Shown piece after piece: positions 22,793 through 32,721 of a DNA stretch of 64,000 nucleotides. Location of the stretch: assembly GCA_016126655.1 (NCBI GenBank), contig CP065955.1, forward strand, positions 1 through 64,000, in the 5' to 3' direction. The DNA comes from Aerococcaceae bacterium zg-1292. GTDB lineage: Bacteria > Bacillota > Bacilli > Lactobacillales > Aerococcaceae. A program made the position numbers and the translations under genes. The notes under the pieces were generated by a model. That model saw only the letters and a program-made list of their open reading frames with translations, made no database searches and was not told the DNA's origin. The stretch's first letter is position 1. Every line of letters starts with the position of its first letter.

Positions 22793-23409
22793 TTGCGACA
22801 TACTTATTAAATATTGGTGCTGTAAACTTAAATCCACAAGAACCGTATACATGGACGAGTGGTTTAAAGGCACCGATTTATTGTGATAATCGATTAATTA
22901 TTAGTCATCCGGATGTACGATTGGAGATTGCACAAGCGATGGTTCAAGTAATTAAAAAACAATTTCCAGATGTAGAAGTTATTGCTGGAACAGCTACAGC
23001 TGGGATACCACATGCGGCTTTAGTTGCTCATCTACTGCAATTACCGATGGTTTATGTACGTTCAAGTGCGAAAGCACATGGTACAAAAAGTGCCATTGAA
23101 GGCAGATTAGACAAAGGTAGTAAAGTTGTGATGATTGAAGATTTAATTAGTACAGGTAAAAGTGTGATTCAAGCAGCAAATTTTGTTAAAGCAGAAGGAG
23201 CAGAAGTATTAGGATGTGTTGCGATATTTAATTATTTGTTAGCAACTGGTCAACAAGCATTTGAACAATGTCAATTACCGTTGTACACACTCTCTAATTA
23301 TCGCGCCTTAATAGAAGTAGCGACGCAACAAGCTTCTCTTAGTCAATATAAAGCTACGTTAGAAAAATGGTATCAAGACCCAGTCGCTTGGTCAGAACAA
23401 GTTAACTAA
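22780..23409 (+). CDS. pyrE: Orotate phosphoribosyltransferase
   Basis: PyrE joins orotate to PRPP to give OMP, the substrate of the adjacent PyrF. The 209-residue protein has the orotate-contacting TWTSGLKAPIYCDNR segment and the PRPP loop VVMIEDLISTGKS. Its start lies inside the end of pyrF. The following 269 bases carry the PurBox and promoter of purR and no other gene. Confidence 0.96.
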   Translation: MEQLIATYLLNIGAVNLNPQEPYTWTSGLKAPIYCDNRLIISHPDVRLEIAQAMVQVIKKQFPDVEVIAGTATAGIPHAALVAHLLQLPMVYVRSSAKAHGTKSAIEGRLDKGSKVVMIEDLISTGKSVIQAANFVKAEGAEVLGCVAIFNYLLATGQQAFEQCQLPLYTLSNYRALIEVATQQASLSQYKATLEKWYQDPVAWSEQVN

Positions 23410-23591
23410 TGCTATGTAGCTCAAATGATAATGTTATTAATGGTTGAGTGGCGGTGGAATATGAAAACATATCGAAAAGTGTGTAGGTTCAATATAATGA
23501 ACATGTGTTAACACTGTAGAGTATTTTTGGTTGTATATCATTGGTCCAGTGATAAAGTTCACGTCCTACTTGTATATGCAAGAAAGAAAAG

Positions 23592-23604
23592 AATTCCGAA
23601 CTTT
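23592..23604 (+). promoter_or_regulatory. PurBox upstream of purR
   Basis: AATTCCGAACTTT matches the PurR-binding PurBox AWWWCCGAACWWT at every position. It lies about 37 bases before the purR -10, a place where PurR can act as activator in lactic acid bacteria. No good inverted partner box is visible. Confidence 0.75.
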
Positions 23605-23637
23605 TAACCAGATTATGTGCATTATTGTCAGTGTTTT

Positions 23638-23646
23638 TGCTATACT
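23638..23646 (+). promoter_or_regulatory. purR promoter, extended -10
   Basis: TGC followed by TATACT (23641-23646) is an extended -10, downstream of the PurBox. No consensus -35 is present, which would suit activator-dependent transcription. Confidence 0.6.
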
Positions 23647-23678
23647 AGAGACAGAGTAAGGAGTAGGAGGGCGAAAGG

Positions 23679-24524
23679 ATGGAGCCGCAGTCAAAAAAAA
23701 CAAAAAGAAATCAAAGAATTGTCTATATTAGCCAATATTTTATTTCTCATCCCAATCAATTAGTCAGTTTATCCTATTTTGCTGATTATTTTGCCTGTGC
23801 AAAATCGTCAATTAGTGAAGATATCGATTTTATTCGTGATGTTTTCCAGTACAATCAATTAGGAACCATTCAAACAATTGCTGGTGTACAAGGCGGCATG
23901 ATTTATTTACCGACTTTACCAGAACAAGAAGAACAGTCCTTGATGGCACATATTCAAGCAGAATTAGCGTCTGGTAAGCGTATTTTACCAGGTAATTATG
24001 TTTATTTAGCCGATTTGTTACAAAAACCACACTTATTAGATGCGATTGCTAAATTAATTGCCTCTAAATATCAATCATTAAATCTTGATGCTGTCGTTAC
24101 GATTGAAACAAAGGGTATTGGTTTATGTGTTGAAGTTGCCAGATACTTAAATATTCCGCATGTGGTAGTAAGACGAAGTTCTTCGGATATGGACGGCTCA
24201 ACGATTTCTGTCAATTATGTCTCTGGCTCTCATCAACGAGTTTCTAAGATGGAATTATCCAAAGCTAGTTTACAACCCGGTAGTCGTGTGTTAATTATCG
24301 ATGATTTCTTACGTAATGGTGGTACAATGCTAGGGTTGATGTCATTAATTGAAGAATTTGATTGTAAAACTGTCGCGCGATGTGTGTTTGTGGAAAGTAC
24401 GAACAAAGATCCACAACCACTACCGGCTTATGATTCATTATTAAAAGTTGAAATTGTATATAACAAAGAAGCGTCGCGTTTTGAATTGCAAAGTGAATTG
24501 GGAAATTTTTTTGATAAAAAATAA
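23679..24524 (+). CDS. purR: Purine operon regulator PurR
   Basis: PurR of Gram-positive bacteria is not a LacI protein. It joins an N-terminal winged helix (residues 1-75) to a phosphoribosyltransferase-like domain that senses PRPP. The 281-residue protein shows the PRPP loop VLIIDDFLRNGGTMLG near residue 206. AGGAGGGCGAAAGG precedes the start. A perfect PurBox upstream suggests autoregulation. glmU and the PRPP synthase gene prs follow, so the sensor lies close to the gene making its ligand. Confidence 0.94.
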   Translation: MEPQSKKTKRNQRIVYISQYFISHPNQLVSLSYFADYFACAKSSISEDIDFIRDVFQYNQLGTIQTIAGVQGGMIYLPTLPEQEEQSLMAHIQAELASGKRILPGNYVYLADLLQKPHLLDAIAKLIASKYQSLNLDAVVTIETKGIGLCVEVARYLNIPHVVVRRSSSDMDGSTISVNYVSGSHQRVSKMELSKASLQPGSRVLIIDDFLRNGGTMLGLMSLIEEFDCKTVARCVFVESTNKDPQPLPAYDSLLKVEIVYNKEASRFELQSELGNFFDKK

Positions 24525-24552
24525 AAAAATGCCAATCGTAGCAGTCATTTCG

Positions 24553-24561
24553 TGATATAAT
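24553..24561 (+). promoter_or_regulatory. glmU promoter, extended -10
   Basis: TGA followed by TATAAT (24556-24561) forms an extended -10 in the purR-glmU gap. No clear -35 is visible. Confidence 0.55.
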
Positions 24562-24595
24562 AAATTGAACAGACTTTTTTACGAGGAGTGTTTTG

Positions 24596-25966
24596 ATGGA
24601 TAATCGTATAGCAGTCATTTTAGCTGCTGGCAAAGGAACAAGGATGAAGTCGAGTCTCTATAAAGTACTGCATCCAGTTTGTGGTTTATCGATGGTTGAG
24701 CATGTGGTTAGAGCGGTAAAAGAGAGTAATGTCAATCAAATTGTGACAATTGTCGGTTATGGAGCAGAACAAGTCAAGTCTGTTTTAGGCGACCAGTCGG
24801 AGTATGCGTTGCAGGAAGAACAATTAGGCACCGGGCATGCTGTTTTACAAGCGGAAGCGATTATTGGTCGTGAAAAAGGACAGACCTTGGTTATTTGTGG
24901 TGACACACCATTATTATCAGGTGCAACATTGAATCAATTATTTGCTTATCACGAATCGACTCATTCACACGCGACGGTATTAACAGCGGTTGCTGATGAT
25001 TCGACAGGATATGGTCGTATTGTGCGTTCGCCCCAAGGACAAGTTGAACGTATCGTAGAGCAAAAGGATGCGACAGATGAAGAAAAGCAAATTAAAGAGA
25101 TTAATACAGGAACTTATGTATTTGATAATGAAAAGTTATTCAATGCATTGACACGTGTAACTAATGATAATGCACAAGGTGAATATTATTTACCGGATGT
25201 GATTGAGTTAATTAAAGCAGACGGTGGGATGGTTTCAGCTTATATTATGGATGATATGAATGAGGCACTGGGCGTTAATGATCGTGTCGCATTAGCGCAA
25301 GCATCACAATTAATGACTCAACGCATCAATGAAAAACATATGCGTCAAGGTGTGACGATTATCAATCCACTGAATACTGTCATTGAAGCTGATGTTGTGA
25401 TTGGTGAAGATACGGTAATTGAACCAGGCGTGTATTTAAAAGGTAATACAGTGATTGGTCGCAATTGTTTGATTGGTACGAATTCTGAAATTGTGGATAG
25501 TAACATCGAACAGGACGTACAGATTACGCAATCGGTTATTGAGCAATCCACTGTACAACCAGGCGTAACGATTGGTCCCTTCGCACACTTAAGACCGAAT
25601 AGTCATCTTGGTAAAAATGTCCATATCGGTAATTTTGTTGAAGTAAAAAATAGCACAATTGACGAGGATACTAAAGCAGGACATTTAACATATATTGGCG
25701 ATGCAGATTTAGGAAAAAATATTAATATCGGTTGCGGCACGATATTTGTCAATTATGATGGCAAAAATAAACATCGTTCATCAGTTGGCGATAACTCATT
25801 TATCGGCTGCAATGCGAACATTGTCTCACCGGTTCAAGTGGGAGCACGCGCATTTATTGCAGCAGGTACAACGTTAACGAAAGATGTTCCGGCAGAAGCA
25901 TTAGCAATTTCTCGTGTGGAGCAACGTAATATTGCAGATTATTGGGATAAGCTGCAAAAAAAATAA
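24596..25966 (+). CDS. glmU: Bifunctional GlcNAc-1-phosphate uridyltransferase / GlcN-1-phosphate acetyltransferase
   Basis: GlmU makes UDP-GlcNAc for peptidoglycan and teichoic acids. The 456-residue protein has an N-terminal nucleotidyltransferase (LAAGKGTRMKS, then QLGTGHA) and a C-terminal left-handed beta helix of hexapeptide repeats, including IGPFAHLRPNS and NYDGKNKHRS. ATG 24596 follows CGAGGAG at 24582-24588. The glmU-prs pairing is conserved in Bacillota. Confidence 0.97.
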   Translation: MDNRIAVILAAGKGTRMKSSLYKVLHPVCGLSMVEHVVRAVKESNVNQIVTIVGYGAEQVKSVLGDQSEYALQEEQLGTGHAVLQAEAIIGREKGQTLVICGDTPLLSGATLNQLFAYHESTHSHATVLTAVADDSTGYGRIVRSPQGQVERIVEQKDATDEEKQIKEINTGTYVFDNEKLFNALTRVTNDNAQGEYYLPDVIELIKADGGMVSAYIMDDMNEALGVNDRVALAQASQLMTQRINEKHMRQGVTIINPLNTVIEADVVIGEDTVIEPGVYLKGNTVIGRNCLIGTNSEIVDSNIEQDVQITQSVIEQSTVQPGVTIGPFAHLRPNSHLGKNVHIGNFVEVKNSTIDEDTKAGHLTYIGDADLGKNINIGCGTIFVNYDGKNKHRSSVGDNSFIGCNANIVSPVQVGARAFIAAGTTLTKDVPAEALAISRVEQRNIADYWDKLQKK

Positions 25967-26008
25967 TTTCAGTCATCAAAATTAATAAATAAAATGGAGG
26001 TATATTTC

Positions 26009-26992
26009 GTGGCAAAGGCACATTATAAAGATCCAAAGTTAAAAATTTTCTCGTTGAGTTCCAATCGTCCATTGGCAGAGAAGATAGCCAAAGACATCGG
26101 TTTAGAATTAGGAGAAATTTCAATTTCACATTTCTCAGATGGAGAGATTAAAGTGAATATTGAAGAAAGTATCCGTGGTGATCATGTTTACGTGGTTCAA
26201 TCAACCTCTTATCCAGTAAGTGATAATTTAATGGAATTAATGATTATGATTGATGCCTTACGCCGGGCAAGTGCAAAAACAATCAATGTGGTAATACCTT
26301 ACTACGGTTATGCAAGACAAGATCGGAAAGCACAATCGCGCGAGCCGATTACTGCTAAATTAGTAGCAAATATGTTAACAATGGCAGGTGCTTCTCGTAT
26401 TGTAGCATTAGATTTACACGCGGCTCAAATTCAAGGTTTCTTTGATATTCCAGTGGATCATTTGATGGGGGCACCATTATTAGCGAATTATTTTATCGAA
26501 AATGGATTAGAAGGAGACGATTGCGTCGTTGTTTCTCCTGATCATGGTGGAGTCACTCGTGCGCGTAAATTGGCTGAATTTTTAAAAACACCGATTGCGA
26601 TTGTTGATAAACGTCGTCCACGTCCAAATGTGGCTGAAATCATGAACATTGTAGGCGAAATTAAAGATAAAAAATGTATTATCATTGATGATATGATTGA
26701 TACTGCAGGTACAATTACCTTAGCTGCAAAAGCTTTGAAAGAAAAAGGTGCACGCGAAGTATATATTTGCTGTACTCATGCGATTCTTTCAGGTGAAGCA
26801 GTTCAACGATTGAAGGATGCACCGATTGAAAAAGTAATTATAACTGATTCAATTCAATTATCAGAAGATAAAATGATTGATAAGATGGAAGTTATCTCGG
26901 TTGCCCAATTAGTAGGTGAAGCTATCCGTCGTATTCATGAAAATCGTTCAGTAAGTCCATTATTTAGTGAAAAATTCATTCTGTTAGATTAA
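26009..26992 (+). CDS. prs: Ribose-phosphate pyrophosphokinase (PRPP synthase)
   Basis: Prs transfers pyrophosphate from ATP to ribose 5-phosphate, giving PRPP for purine, pyrimidine and NAD synthesis. The 327-residue protein has the family motifs [10 protein letters not shown], the flexible loop region [13 protein letters not shown] and the PRPP loop [16 protein letters not shown] 26009 lies nine bases after TGGAGG at 25995-26000. Its product feeds pyrE, pncB and PurR sensing encoded around it. Confidence 0.97.
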   Translation: MAKAHYKDPKLKIFSLSSNRPLAEKIAKDIGLELGEISISHFSDGEIKVNIEESIRGDHVYVVQSTSYPVSDNLMELMIMIDALRRASAKTINVVIPYYGYARQDRKAQSREPITAKLVANMLTMAGASRIVALDLHAAQIQGFFDIPVDHLMGAPLLANYFIENGLEGDDCVVVSPDHGGVTRARKLAEFLKTPIAIVDKRRPRPNVAEIMNIVGEIKDKKCIIIDDMIDTAGTITLAAKALKEKGAREVYICCTHAILSGEAVQRLKDAPIEKVIITDSIQLSEDKMIDKMEVISVAQLVGEAIRRIHENRSVSPLFSEKFILLD

Positions 26993-27131
26993 TTCGACGC
27001 CAGTGAGTACTCAAAGGTCCGCTACTTTTCTTAGTTCTTGAAACACGAATGTGTGTCTACGACTGTTGATGGAGTTATTTATAGAGCGTTCAACGAGGTA
27101 CAAACGACTAATGTTACATAAAAGAATGTCA

Positions 27132-27172
27132 ATCATCTCCTATTTCAATTGAATAGGGGATGATATTTTTTT
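27132..27172 (+). terminator. Terminator after prs
   Basis: A 13-bp stem (27132-27144 with 27152-27164, one G-U) is followed by a T-rich run. The 140 bases between prs and this hairpin contain nothing I recognise. Confidence 0.85.
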
Positions 27173-27189
27173 CTTTCTATTTCTTTTCA

Positions 27190-27198
27190 TGGTAAAAT
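27190..27198 (+). promoter_or_regulatory. pncB promoter, extended -10
   Basis: TGG followed by TAAAAT (27193-27198), directly after the prs terminator. Initiation near 27205 leaves only about seven bases before ATG 27212, favouring ATG 27242 as the gene start. Confidence 0.55.
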
Positions 27199-27241
27199 AT
27201 TGGTTAAATGAATGAAAAGTTTAAAGGAGAATTTATCAAAA

Positions 27242-28729
27242 ATGTTTAATCATCCAGATGATAGCTTAACGTTACATACCGATTTATATCAAATTAATAT
27301 GTTAAAAACCTATTGGGATGACGGTATTGTCGACCGCCATGCTGTATTTGAAGCGTATTTTAGAAAAAATCCATTTGACAATGGGTACGCAGTATTTGCT
27401 GGTTTGGAACGAATTGTTCATTATTTACAAGCACTTCGATTTAGTGAAGCAGATATTGAATATTTACGCTCATTGAATATGTATCCGGAAGCCTTTCTTA
27501 ATTACTTAAGTGATTTTAAATTTACGTGTAGTGTACGTAGTTTAGTAGAAGGGGAATTATGTTTTGCTAATGAACCACTGATTCAAGTGGAAGGTCCTCT
27601 AGGGCAATGTCAATTAGTCGAGACAGCGCTTTTAAATATTTTAAATTACCAAACCCTTGTTGCAACTAAAGCATCACGTATCCGCAGTGTCATCGGTGAA
27701 GATGATAAGCTATCCGAATTTGGTACTCGACGTGCCCAAGAGATGGAAGCAGCAATTTGGGGGACTCGTGCCGCTTATATTGGTGGTTTTGATACGACTA
27801 GTAATGTTCGTGCCAGCAAATTATTTGGAATTCCTGTATCCGGCACGCATGCTCATTCATTAGTTCAAGCATATCGTGATGAATATACTGCATTTAAGAA
27901 ATATGCTGAGTCACATAAAGATGTTGTCTTTTTAGTTGATACTTATGACACTTTACGCTCTGGTGTTCCGACTGCTATTCGCGTTGCGCAAGAAATGGGT
28001 GATAAGATTAATTTTAAAGGTGTTCGTATTGATTCAGGCGATATGGCTTATCAGTCAAAACGGATTCGCGAACAATTGGACGAAGCAGGATTCCCAGATG
28101 CGCATATTATTGCTTCCAACGATTTAGATGAAAAATTTATTTTAAACTTGAGAATGCAAGGAGCTAAAATTGATGATTGGGGCGTAGGAACCAAACTAAT
28201 TACTGCATTTGATCAGCCATCATTGGGTGCCGTTTATAAATTAGTAAGTATCGAGGATGAAAATGGTACAATGGTACCGACGATGAAAATTTCAAGTAAT
28301 GCAGAAAAAATGTCTACACCAGGTGTCAAACAAGTATGGCGTATTACGCGAAACAGTGACGGAAAATCGGAAGGTGATTATATCGCACTTATCGAAGAAC
28401 GTCCTGACCAGTTGGAAGAATTGTATATGTTCCATCCGGTTCATACGTATATTAATAAAACGGTTAAAGATTTTACGGCTAAACCACTATTGGTTGATAT
28501 TTTTAAAGAGGGTTCATTGGTATATGAGTTACCAACCTTGGAAGAAATTAAGCAATATGCCAATAAAACCATTAGTGCTTTATGGGATGAATATAAACGA
28601 ATTTTAAATCCAGAAAAATATCCAGTCGATTTATCACAAAAATTATATGACGAAAAAATGGATAGTATTAAGGAAATTCGTCAAAAAGTAGATAAATTCG
28701 TTGCTGATAATGAACTAGAACAATCATAA
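27242..28729 (+). CDS. pncB: Nicotinate phosphoribosyltransferase
   Basis: PncB salvages nicotinate with PRPP to nicotinate mononucleotide. The 495-residue protein has FEAYFRKNPFDNGYAVFAGL at the N-terminus, EFGTRRAQ, SGTHAHSLV with the catalytic histidine, VDTYDTLRSG and RIDSGDMAY. ATG 27242 follows AAAGGAGA at 27223-27230 (a somewhat long 11-base spacing). The next gene, nadE, completes NAD synthesis, though a repeat element lies between them. Confidence 0.96.
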   Translation: MFNHPDDSLTLHTDLYQINMLKTYWDDGIVDRHAVFEAYFRKNPFDNGYAVFAGLERIVHYLQALRFSEADIEYLRSLNMYPEAFLNYLSDFKFTCSVRSLVEGELCFANEPLIQVEGPLGQCQLVETALLNILNYQTLVATKASRIRSVIGEDDKLSEFGTRRAQEMEAAIWGTRAAYIGGFDTTSNVRASKLFGIPVSGTHAHSLVQAYRDEYTAFKKYAESHKDVVFLVDTYDTLRSGVPTAIRVAQEMGDKINFKGVRIDSGDMAYQSKRIREQLDEAGFPDAHIIASNDLDEKFILNLRMQGAKIDDWGVGTKLITAFDQPSLGAVYKLVSIEDENGTMVPTMKISSNAEKMSTPGVKQVWRITRNSDGKSEGDYIALIEERPDQLEELYMFHPVHTYINKTVKDFTAKPLLVDIFKEGSLVYELPTLEEIKQYANKTISALWDEYKRILNPEKYPVDLSQKLYDEKMDSIKEIRQKVDKFVADNELEQS

Positions 28730-28983
28730 TGTGACAGCGAGTGCCGAGAAAAGAACCACTAGAGAAAAATGGCAGCGTGTCCGTAGCAGAAAGAAGCACT
28801 TGTTGAAGTGCCAGTCATTTTAATACATCGGAACTGAATACACATGGTGTGAGAAAGGACATTGTTTCGCGCGACGCTGAGACTTATGGAGGACCCACTG
28901 GAGGAAGTTCACGGCGTGCGTAGAGCATAGAGGGAAGTTTTTTCAGAGTGGATATCAAGGTAACTCAGGCGAACTAGAGTAAG
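28730..28983 (+). repeat. Dispersed structured repeat, two units, upstream of nadE
   Basis: The first unit starts one base after the pncB stop (AATGTGACAGCGAG, later GAACCACTAGAG) and is degraded. The second starts at 28841 (CACATGGTGTGAG) and keeps CCCACTGGAG, the inner GGCGTGCG hairpin, GAGTGGA and the end motif GGCGAACTAGAGTA. The helix arms of this unit are CTGAG/CTCAG. The element ends against the AAGGAG ribosome site of nadE. Same family as the repeats at 29868, 45837, 49484, 51222, 57658 and 61966. Confidence 0.8.
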
Positions 28984-28996
28984 GAGCAGTATAAAA

Positions 28997-29827
28997 ATGA
29001 GACCGTTACAAAAAGAAATCATTGAAACATTGCGTGTGGCTAAAACAATCGAGCCAGCTGTAGAAATTCGTAAAACAATTGATTTTTTAAAAGAATATTT
29101 AGTGACAAATGCAGGCCTAAAAACCTATGTATTGGGTATTAGTGGTGGACAAGATTCTACCTTAGCAGGAAAATTAGCCCAATTAGCAGTAGAAGAATTA
29201 CGGGAGGAAACCGGTGAGCCAGCGTATCAATTTATCGCAGTTCGTTTACCTTATGGTGTACAAAATGATGAAGCGGATGCTTTAGCAGCCTTAGCATTTA
29301 TAAAACCTGATAAAACCTATACCGTCAATATCAAACCGGCTACAGATGCTTTAGTTGCTAGTTTAGAAGAAAATACATTAATGATTAGTGACTATAATAA
29401 AGGCAATATTAAAGCACGTCAGCGCATGGTAGTACAATATGCGATTGCGGGTCAAATGGCAGGAGCTGTGATTGGAACGGATCATGCGGCAGAATCAGTA
29501 ACAGGTTTCTTTACTAAATTTGGAGATGGAGCAGCTGATATTTTACCGTTGTGGCGGTTGAATAAATCCCAAGGACGTGAGTTACTTAAAACTCTCAAAG
29601 CTCCTGAGGCGCTCTATTTAAAAATACCGACGGCTGATTTAGAAGAAGAAAAGCCGATGATTTCAGATGAAGCAGCATTAGGTGTCAGCTATGAAGTGAT
29701 TGATGCGTATTTGACGGGGCATGTAATTGCCGATAAAGATGCTGAAATTATTGAACAATGGTATTTAAAAACACAACATAAACGTCACTTACCAATCACT
29801 ATTTATGATGATTTTTGGAAAAAATAA
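28997..29827 (+). CDS. nadE: NH3-dependent NAD+ synthetase
   Basis: NadE amidates deamido-NAD to NAD using ammonia and ATP. The 276-residue protein is the short form without a glutaminase domain. The PP-loop [14 protein letters not shown] (about residues 48-61) and the NaAD-binding [15 protein letters not shown] are present. TAAGGAG lies 12 bases before the start, directly at the 3' end of a repeat element. Together with pncB it makes a two-gene nicotinate-to-NAD segment. Confidence 0.96.
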   Translation: MRPLQKEIIETLRVAKTIEPAVEIRKTIDFLKEYLVTNAGLKTYVLGISGGQDSTLAGKLAQLAVEELREETGEPAYQFIAVRLPYGVQNDEADALAALAFIKPDKTYTVNIKPATDALVASLEENTLMISDYNKGNIKARQRMVVQYAIAGQMAGAVIGTDHAAESVTGFFTKFGDGAADILPLWRLNKSQGRELLKTLKAPEALYLKIPTADLEEEKPMISDEAALGVSYEVIDAYLTGHVIADKDAEIIEQWYLKTQHKRHLPITIYDDFWKK

Positions 29828-29867
29828 ACGGAGAATATTGAGCCATAAAATTATTAGTTGAATAAAC

Positions 29868-30090
29868 CATAGTGCGAGCGTGGGTGTTTTGACTTAAACT
29901 ATTGGAGCAGAGGTCGCAGCAGCGTCTAGTACTTCAAGAGACAGGTAAAGTGGATAATAAGTCAAGCCGAGCGAGCCTGAGTATAATAAAGTGTGACAAC
30001 GAGCGTTCTGAAATGAACTCCTGCGGAAAGCCAATGCTGTGCGCATAGCAAACAAAAGCAGAGTGATTCCAGCTCGTTGGAGCAAGAATA
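29868..30090 (+). repeat. Dispersed structured repeat, two units, upstream of tagO
   Basis: The first unit (from CATAGTGCGAGCG at 29868) has helix arms TTGACTTA and TAAGTCAA and ends GCGAGCCTGAGTATAATA. The second starts at 29988 (AAAGTGTGACAACGAGCG), contains GAAATGAACTCCTG, an inner ATGCTGTGCGCATAGC hairpin and GCAAGAATA at its end, directly joined to AGGGAG, the tagO ribosome site. Confidence 0.8.
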
Positions 30091-30104
30091 AGGGAGTGAT
30101 AGCA

Positions 30105-31139
30105 TTGTTTCAACAACTAATGATACCCTTTATGCAAGTAACGCTTTTGGCATTTATTTTAACTGCGATTGTTCGTCATATTGCGCGTCATTTTCAATTA
30201 TTTGACAAGGATCCGCATGATATTCAACAGGGACATCAAACAGCGGTCAGTTATGGTGGTGTTGCTATCTACTTGGCGTTTTGGTTAGGTTCCATTTTAA
30301 CGATGCCGTATTTGTTAACGAATCCTAATCAATTATGGTTATTGGTAGCCTCAACCATTGTGATTATTGTCGGAATTGTCGATGATGCGCTTGAGTTACG
30401 GCCGTGGCAAAAAACTGTCGGTATTTTAATCGCAGCAAATGTCTTGTATTTTAAAGCAGGAATTGAATTTTCATCAGCACTAGTACCCAATATTGATCCG
30501 AATCTTTTTCAAATACTGAGCTATCTAGCGACGATGCTATGGATTTTTGGTGTGACCAATGCGATTAATCTTATCGACGGTGTTGATGGCTTGGCAAGTT
30601 CTGTCACCATTGTTAGTTTGGTAACTTTGACCATTACTACGTATTTTTTTAGTTTATCGATTCGGATGAGTTTTTTAATGATGTTACTGTTGCTGATAGC
30701 ATCCATTATTGGCTTTCTGCCTTTTAATTGGGCACCAGCGTCGATTTATTTAGGGGATACGGGGGCATTATTTATCGGCTTTATGTATGCGGCTTTATCG
30801 GTTTCTAATTTAAAAAGTGCGAGTTTATACTCATTGCTTGTGCCCGTATTAATTTATTTGGTACCGATATTTGATGCTAGTTATGCGATGTTAAGACGTC
30901 TATTAACCAAACAAGCGATTGGACAAGCGGATCAAGAACACTTACATCATCGTTTGTTGCGATTTGGTTTTTCTAAAAAACAAGTAGTATATGCCATGAT
31001 TAGTTTTGCATTTATATTTTCAATCATTGCGATTGCGTCACATATTTGGCCTAAATTACGATTTGTTTGGTTATTCATTGCACTACTCGTTGTCATTGGC
31101 TTAATACGATTAATGTATCATTTATCAAAAAAAGAATAA
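30105..31139 (+). CDS. tagO: Undecaprenyl-phosphate GlcNAc-1-phosphate transferase (TagO/WecA-like)
   Basis: This enzyme attaches GlcNAc-1-phosphate to undecaprenyl phosphate, the first step of wall teichoic acid or other wall polymer synthesis. The 344-residue protein is polytopic (about ten or eleven segments) with the MraY/WecA motifs GIVDDALELRPWQK, NAINLIDGVDGLA, YLGDTGALFIGF and the DQEHLHHRLLRFG loop. TTG 30105 follows AGGGAG (30091-30096) with eight-base spacing; the frame extends upstream through the repeat, where a start is not credible. The tagO-degV neighbourhood is conserved in Bacillota. Confidence 0.88.
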   Translation: MFQQLMIPFMQVTLLAFILTAIVRHIARHFQLFDKDPHDIQQGHQTAVSYGGVAIYLAFWLGSILTMPYLLTNPNQLWLLVASTIVIIVGIVDDALELRPWQKTVGILIAANVLYFKAGIEFSSALVPNIDPNLFQILSYLATMLWIFGVTNAINLIDGVDGLASSVTIVSLVTLTITTYFFSLSIRMSFLMMLLLLIASIIGFLPFNWAPASIYLGDTGALFIGFMYAALSVSNLKSASLYSLLVPVLIYLVPIFDASYAMLRRLLTKQAIGQADQEHLHHRLLRFGFSKKQVVYAMISFAFIFSIIAIASHIWPKLRFVWLFIALLVVIGLIRLMYHLSKKE

Positions 31140-31162
31140 CCTGAATGAGAGAGAGGGGAATT

Positions 31163-32047
31163 ATGTTGAAAACAGCGTTTATAGTAGATAGCACTGCAGG
31201 AATCAATGAACAATTAAAAGCTCATCCAGATGTTTACGAAGTGAGTTTAACGGTTCAGTTTGCTGACGGTGAAATATTTAATGATACGACTGACGAAGCG
31301 AGTGTGGTCGCTTTTTATCAAAAATTAAAGCAAGAAAGTACATTACCGAAAACAGCACAACCTTCTCCCGGAGAATATTATCAGTTAGTGGAACAATTAG
31401 TTGATAAAGGTTATGATAGTGTGATTGCGATTCATTTATCTGGTCAATTAAGCGGCACCTATCAAACAGCAAGTATGATTTTACAGGAATATCAAGCTAA
31501 GCTAAAGACAGCGTGTATCAATTCAAAAGGGACATCGGTTGTCATTGAAAATATGTTAGAACAAGCCTTACAGTTTTATGAACACGAGAGATTATCATTT
31601 GAACAGATAGTGAGTCAACTCGAATGGTTAGCGACAGAATCGCATATTTACATGATGATTGAGGATTTAAATAATTTAGTAAAAGGTGGTCGTTTATCGG
31701 CTACAAATGCCTTTTTGGGTGGATTGTTGCAAATAAAACCATTACTGGAATTTACTGAAACGGGAGAAGTTGCTTTATTTGAAAAAATTCGTACCGAAAA
31801 ACGCGTGTATCGCCGTTGGGCTGAATTAATTCAAGCGGCATTAGATAAATATCCAAAAGGAATTCATGTACGCTTTGGTCATGGTAATGCATTAGAAGCT
31901 GCTAAAAAAGCGCAACAGATGATGCAAGAACTGTTTCCGCAAGTGCTATCGTTTGGTATTGGTTATTTGACACCTGTTGTGGGTGTACATGGTGGTAATG
32001 GCGTTCAAGGAATTGCGATTATTCCAGCAGCAGATGGGATTGAATAA
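31163..32047 (+). CDS. DegV family fatty acid-binding protein (first copy)
   Basis: DegV/FakB-type proteins bind a fatty acid and present it to the kinase FakA. The 294-residue protein has the N-terminal FIVDSTAGI and SGTYQTA elements, then LVKGGRLSATNAFLGGLLQIKPLL, seen around residues 170-195. ATG 31163 follows GAGAGGGG; the frame opens 18 bases earlier without a ribosome site. It overlaps yigZ (TAATG junction). A second, clearly related copy lies just after yigZ; no fakA is in the window. Confidence 0.88.
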   Translation: MLKTAFIVDSTAGINEQLKAHPDVYEVSLTVQFADGEIFNDTTDEASVVAFYQKLKQESTLPKTAQPSPGEYYQLVEQLVDKGYDSVIAIHLSGQLSGTYQTASMILQEYQAKLKTACINSKGTSVVIENMLEQALQFYEHERLSFEQIVSQLEWLATESHIYMMIEDLNNLVKGGRLSATNAFLGGLLQIKPLLEFTETGEVALFEKIRTEKRVYRRWAELIQAALDKYPKGIHVRFGHGNALEAAKKAQQMMQELFPQVLSFGIGYLTPVVGVHGGNGVQGIAIIPAADGIE

Positions 32048-32694
32048 TGATGGAACAAAATTTTTATAGTATTGCAGAAGCTTTTGAATACGAAATTGAA
32101 ATAAAAAAATCTCGTTTTATTACGTACTTAATGCCGATTGATAGTGAAGAGCAAGCGCAACAATTGATTGGCCGAATAAAAAAAGAACACTACAAAGCGA
32201 ATCATCATTGCAGTGCTTATGTATTGAATGAGGATGCATCTATTCAACGCATGAGTGATGATGGTGAACCATCAGGGACAGCTGGTGTACCGATGCTGGA
32301 GGTATTAAAAAAGCAGGAGTTAACAAATATTTTAGCTGTTGTGGTTCGGTATTTTGGCGGTACAAAATTAGGTGCAGGCGGCTTAGTAAGAGCATACAGT
32401 GGTGCCGTGAGTGAAGCTTTAGCAAATGCAGTGTTGATTCAAAATATTACACAAAGTATAATTGAGCTAACGCTTAGTTATGCTCAAGTGGATGCTTTTC
32501 AATATCATCTAGCAAAAAATGAAATTGAAGCAACGGTACTCGATACACAATATACTGATAAAGTAAGTTATCAATTAGCGATTGATTTATCAAAAGTAGA
32601 GCGAGTTAAAGAATATTTACTTTCTCTATTTAATGGTCAATTCGAGTGGCAAGAGATTGGAGAACAACGCGTCAATATTCCAATTAATCGTTAA
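32047..32694 (+). CDS. IMPACT/YigZ family protein
   Basis: The 215-residue protein has the UPF0029/IMPACT N-terminal domain (KKSRFITYLMP; DDGEPSGTAGVPML; VVRYFGGTKLGAGGLVRAY) and the DUF1949 C-terminal domain. The biochemical role of YigZ/YvyE in bacteria is not settled. Its neighbourhood next to degV and comFA is conserved in Bacillota. The start overlaps the degV stop codon, so translation is likely coupled. Confidence 0.9.
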   Translation: MMEQNFYSIAEAFEYEIEIKKSRFITYLMPIDSEEQAQQLIGRIKKEHYKANHHCSAYVLNEDASIQRMSDDGEPSGTAGVPMLEVLKKQELTNILAVVVRYFGGTKLGAGGLVRAYSGAVSEALANAVLIQNITQSIIELTLSYAQVDAFQYHLAKNEIEATVLDTQYTDKVSYQLAIDLSKVERVKEYLLSLFNGQFEWQEIGEQRVNIPINR

Positions 32695-32721
32695 TACGAT
32701 AAGGAAAAGAGGAGGAATTTA

